This document shows positions 5,019-6,533 of a DNA stretch of 6,533 nt, one piece after another. The notes beneath the pieces were generated by a model. That model worked only from the letters and a program-made list of their open reading frames with translations. It did no database searches and was not told where the DNA came from. Where the stretch lies: the NCBI GenBank assembly GCA_003566475.1, contig PXDE01000331.1:1-6533 (forward strand). The letters run 5' to 3'. The stretch is from PVC group bacterium. Lineage in GTDB: Bacteria > Verrucomicrobiota > Kiritimatiellia > SS1-B-03-39 > PXDE01. A program made the translations under genes and the position numbers. Each line of letters opens with the position of its first letter. Position 1 is the stretch's first letter.

Positions 5019-6533
5019 ATGAAACCTCGCTCTGCCGCCCCGTCCGAGGGCGATGCGTCGCGTGACGCGATCCCCAAGGCGGGAGATTCGCCGGCCGCGT
5101 GGCCACCCCGAGGCCGCGGGTCAGGCGGGCTGGGGTTCCTCCTCGTGCTGGTGGCGGCGGGGATCCAGCTCGCCATGCTGCCCGCCGCCCTCTATCCCGG
5201 CGACAATGCCGCCCCCCGGGCCGAGGCGGTGTCGTGGCTGCGCACGGGCCGATTCGGCATCCCCTTCTCCGCCCGCGACGAGCTGGGCCAGATGGTGGAA
5301 CGGCGGGGCCAGTTCGTCTACGAGAACGAGGCTCGACAGCGCTTCTTCTCCCGCTATGGGTTCGGGCATGTGCTTCTCCATGTGCCGCCGGTGTGGCTGA
5401 CCCGCCTCGCCGACGGCCCGGAGGCGGGCGACCTCCTCCTGCCCGGTCCCTCTTTCCCCTTCCTGCTCATGCTCTACCACGTGCTGTTCAAGATGGTGGC
5501 GGTCGGGTACCTCTACGCGGCCCTGCGCCGGCTGGCCCGCCCCGTCGCCGCCGCCGTCGCCGCCCTGCTCCTCGCCTACGCCACCTACCTCTGGCACTAC
5601 CTGTGGGCGCCCGCCCTCGAGGTGCAGCAGATCCCCGTCTTTCTCGGCTTCGTGTTTCACACCCTCGCGTTTCTGGAGCGTGCCGCGGACACCCCACTTG
5701 ACACCCTCCCCCGGGCGGCCTGGCGTCACCTGACCGCCGCCGCCGTGTGGGCGGGGATTCTGGTCACCCTCAAGCTCCTCTATGCGATCGGGTTCGTGGC
5801 CCTCGGCCTGGCCCTGCTCGCGGCGGGACCGTCCGGGGCCGGGTTCCGGGAGCGTCTGCGTCGGATCCTCCGGGCCTGGCGGCCGCTGCTGCTGCGCCTT
5901 GGCCTGCCCGTGGCCGGGTTCGTTCTGCTGGTGACCCTCGTCCACCTTCACCGCTTCGGGGGCATCCTGCGCACGGGCTACGATCAGTGGCTCCTGGAGG
6001 ACGGAACCCGGGCCGACGCGTTCTCGCCGCGCCACCTGCCCGCCGCCTGGGCCTACTTTCTGGCCCGGCCCGGGAACGGCAACATCTGGCTGCACATGCC
6101 CGTGCTCCCGTTCGCCCTTATCGGCTGGCCCGCCCTGATCCGGCGTCACCGGGTGGCCGCTACCTTTCTGGGGTCGTTCGCGCTCCTGCTCTTCCTCGCC
6201 GTGAGCGCCTACTCCCAATACCCGGGCGAATGGTGCTACGGCCCCCGGCTCATCCTGCCCGCCCTCCTCGCCGCCTCCCTGCCCCTGGCCATCCTCCTCG
6301 ACCGCGTGTTCGCCCGCCCCCGGGAACTACGGTCGCTGGGACTGGCGGCCGTCCTGGCCGCCGTGGCTCTGGCCTCGGTCCGGGCCCAGCGGACCGTGAA
6401 CCGCCTCCACTACTTTGCCTACCAGTACACCGAGGCGCTGTTCCGCCCGCTCGGCCGGCCCGAAATCGATGCCTGGTTCGACGCCATCCCCCACCGCGCC
6501 GCCGCCCACCGGGCCTTTCTGCGACTCGCCGAA
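5019..6533 (+). CDS. Polytopic membrane protein, GT-C glycosyltransferase-like, 3' end missing
   Basis: The frame stays open from the ATG at 5019 to the window edge (505 residues, no stop seen). An in-frame TAG at 5007-5009 leaves only GGT GGC GGC before the ATG, so no earlier start is possible. A hydrophilic ~35-residue N-terminus is followed by many hydrophobic segments at roughly 38-58, 146-168, 174-195, 204-219, 240-268, 290-308, 360-374, 380-397, 411-429 and 438-455. After TM1 the loop begins YPGDNAAPRAEAVSWLRTG, with an acidic residue where GT-C enzymes carry their first-loop catalytic acid. Later motifs HRFGGILRTGYDQ (~311-323) and GEWCYGPRLILPAL (~403-416) resemble bacterial family-39-like GT-C proteins, which move sugars from polyprenyl-phosphate carriers at the outer face of the inner membrane. 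Donor and acceptor are unknown. The gene lies beyond a 138-nt gap, so it is probably transcribed separately from the upstream operon. It could also be a non-catalytic relative. Confidence 0.65.
   Translation, partial: MKPRSAAPSEGDASRDAIPKAGDSPAAWPPRGRGSGGLGFLLVLVAAGIQLAMLPAALYPGDNAAPRAEAVSWLRTGRFGIPFSARDELGQMVERRGQFVYENEARQRFFSRYGFGHVLLHVPPVWLTRLADGPEAGDLLLPGPSFPFLLMLYHVLFKMVAVGYLYAALRRLARPVAAAVAALLLAYATYLWHYLWAPALEVQQIPVFLGFVFHTLAFLERAADTPLDTLPRAAWRHLTAAAVWAGILVTLKLLYAIGFVALGLALLAAGPSGAGFRERLRRILRAWRPLLLRLGLPVAGFVLLVTLVHLHRFGGILRTGYDQWLLEDGTRADAFSPRHLPAAWAYFLARPGNGNIWLHMPVLPFALIGWPALIRRHRVAATFLGSFALLLFLAVSAYSQYPGEWCYGPRLILPALLAASLPLAILLDRVFARPRELRSLGLAAVLAAVALASVRAQRTVNRLHYFAYQYTEALFRPLGRPEIDAWFDAIPHRAAAHRAFLRLAE

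Noticed and set aside
5121..6218. Minus-strand open frame of 365 codons opposite the GT-C-like gene
   Set aside because: It is Gly/Glu/Gln/Arg-rich low-complexity sequence, a typical shadow of Leu/Ala/Pro-rich membrane-protein codons. The plus-strand frame is open for 505 codons with transmembrane segments.

Overview
This is a gene-dense, very GC-rich bacterial segment. G+C is well above two thirds by eye, and codons mostly end in G or C. All four genes read left to right. The 5' gene is cut by the left edge and the 3' gene by the right edge. No rRNA, tRNA, CRISPR array, transposase or integrase was seen. The protein content suggests a high-GC environmental bacterium, perhaps Myxococcota/Desulfobacterota-like or Planctomycetota-like. 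It includes a PQQ-type beta-propeller, a dikinase-type phosphotransferase, a bacterial EMC3/DUF106 protein with an outside domain, and a GT-C-type membrane protein. There is no marker gene, so the taxon remains a guess.

Bases 3-4880 look like one tightly coupled transcription unit. The first gene encodes the C-terminal ~395 residues of a beta-propeller protein. It overlaps the next start by 4 nt (ATGA). The second gene encodes a 959-residue protein. Its ATP-grasp front end is pyruvate phosphate dikinase-like, and its swivelling phosphohistidine domain sits at the C-terminus. There is no PEP/pyruvate-binding TIM barrel, so the layout is that of rifampin phosphotransferase rather than PPDK or PEP synthase. 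Its last ~42 residues are an Ala/Ser/Thr-rich tail encoded by imperfect DNA repeats and palindromes. This gene overlaps the third gene by 8 nt. The third gene encodes a 273-residue membrane protein of the EMC3/TMCO1/DUF106 branch of the YidC/Oxa1 superfamily, with a ~125-residue extracytoplasmic insert between TM2 and TM3.

Bases 4881-5018 are the only real intergenic gap and are unusually structured. They hold two near-identical direct repeats 21 bp apart, then a 38-nt dyad with perfect 12-bp arms and a palindromic core, then a promoter-like element ending 6 nt before the next ATG. That layout suggests an operator region or a dispersed palindromic element, and possibly a leaderless transcript.

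Bases 5019-6533 encode at least 505 residues of a polytopic membrane protein resembling GT-C (family 39-like) glycosyltransferases, with its C-terminus beyond the window. The most interesting points are the coupling of an orphan phosphotransferase to an Oxa1-type insertase, the insertase's outside domain, and the intergenic dyad. Whether the first three genes form one functional system is inference from their overlaps only.
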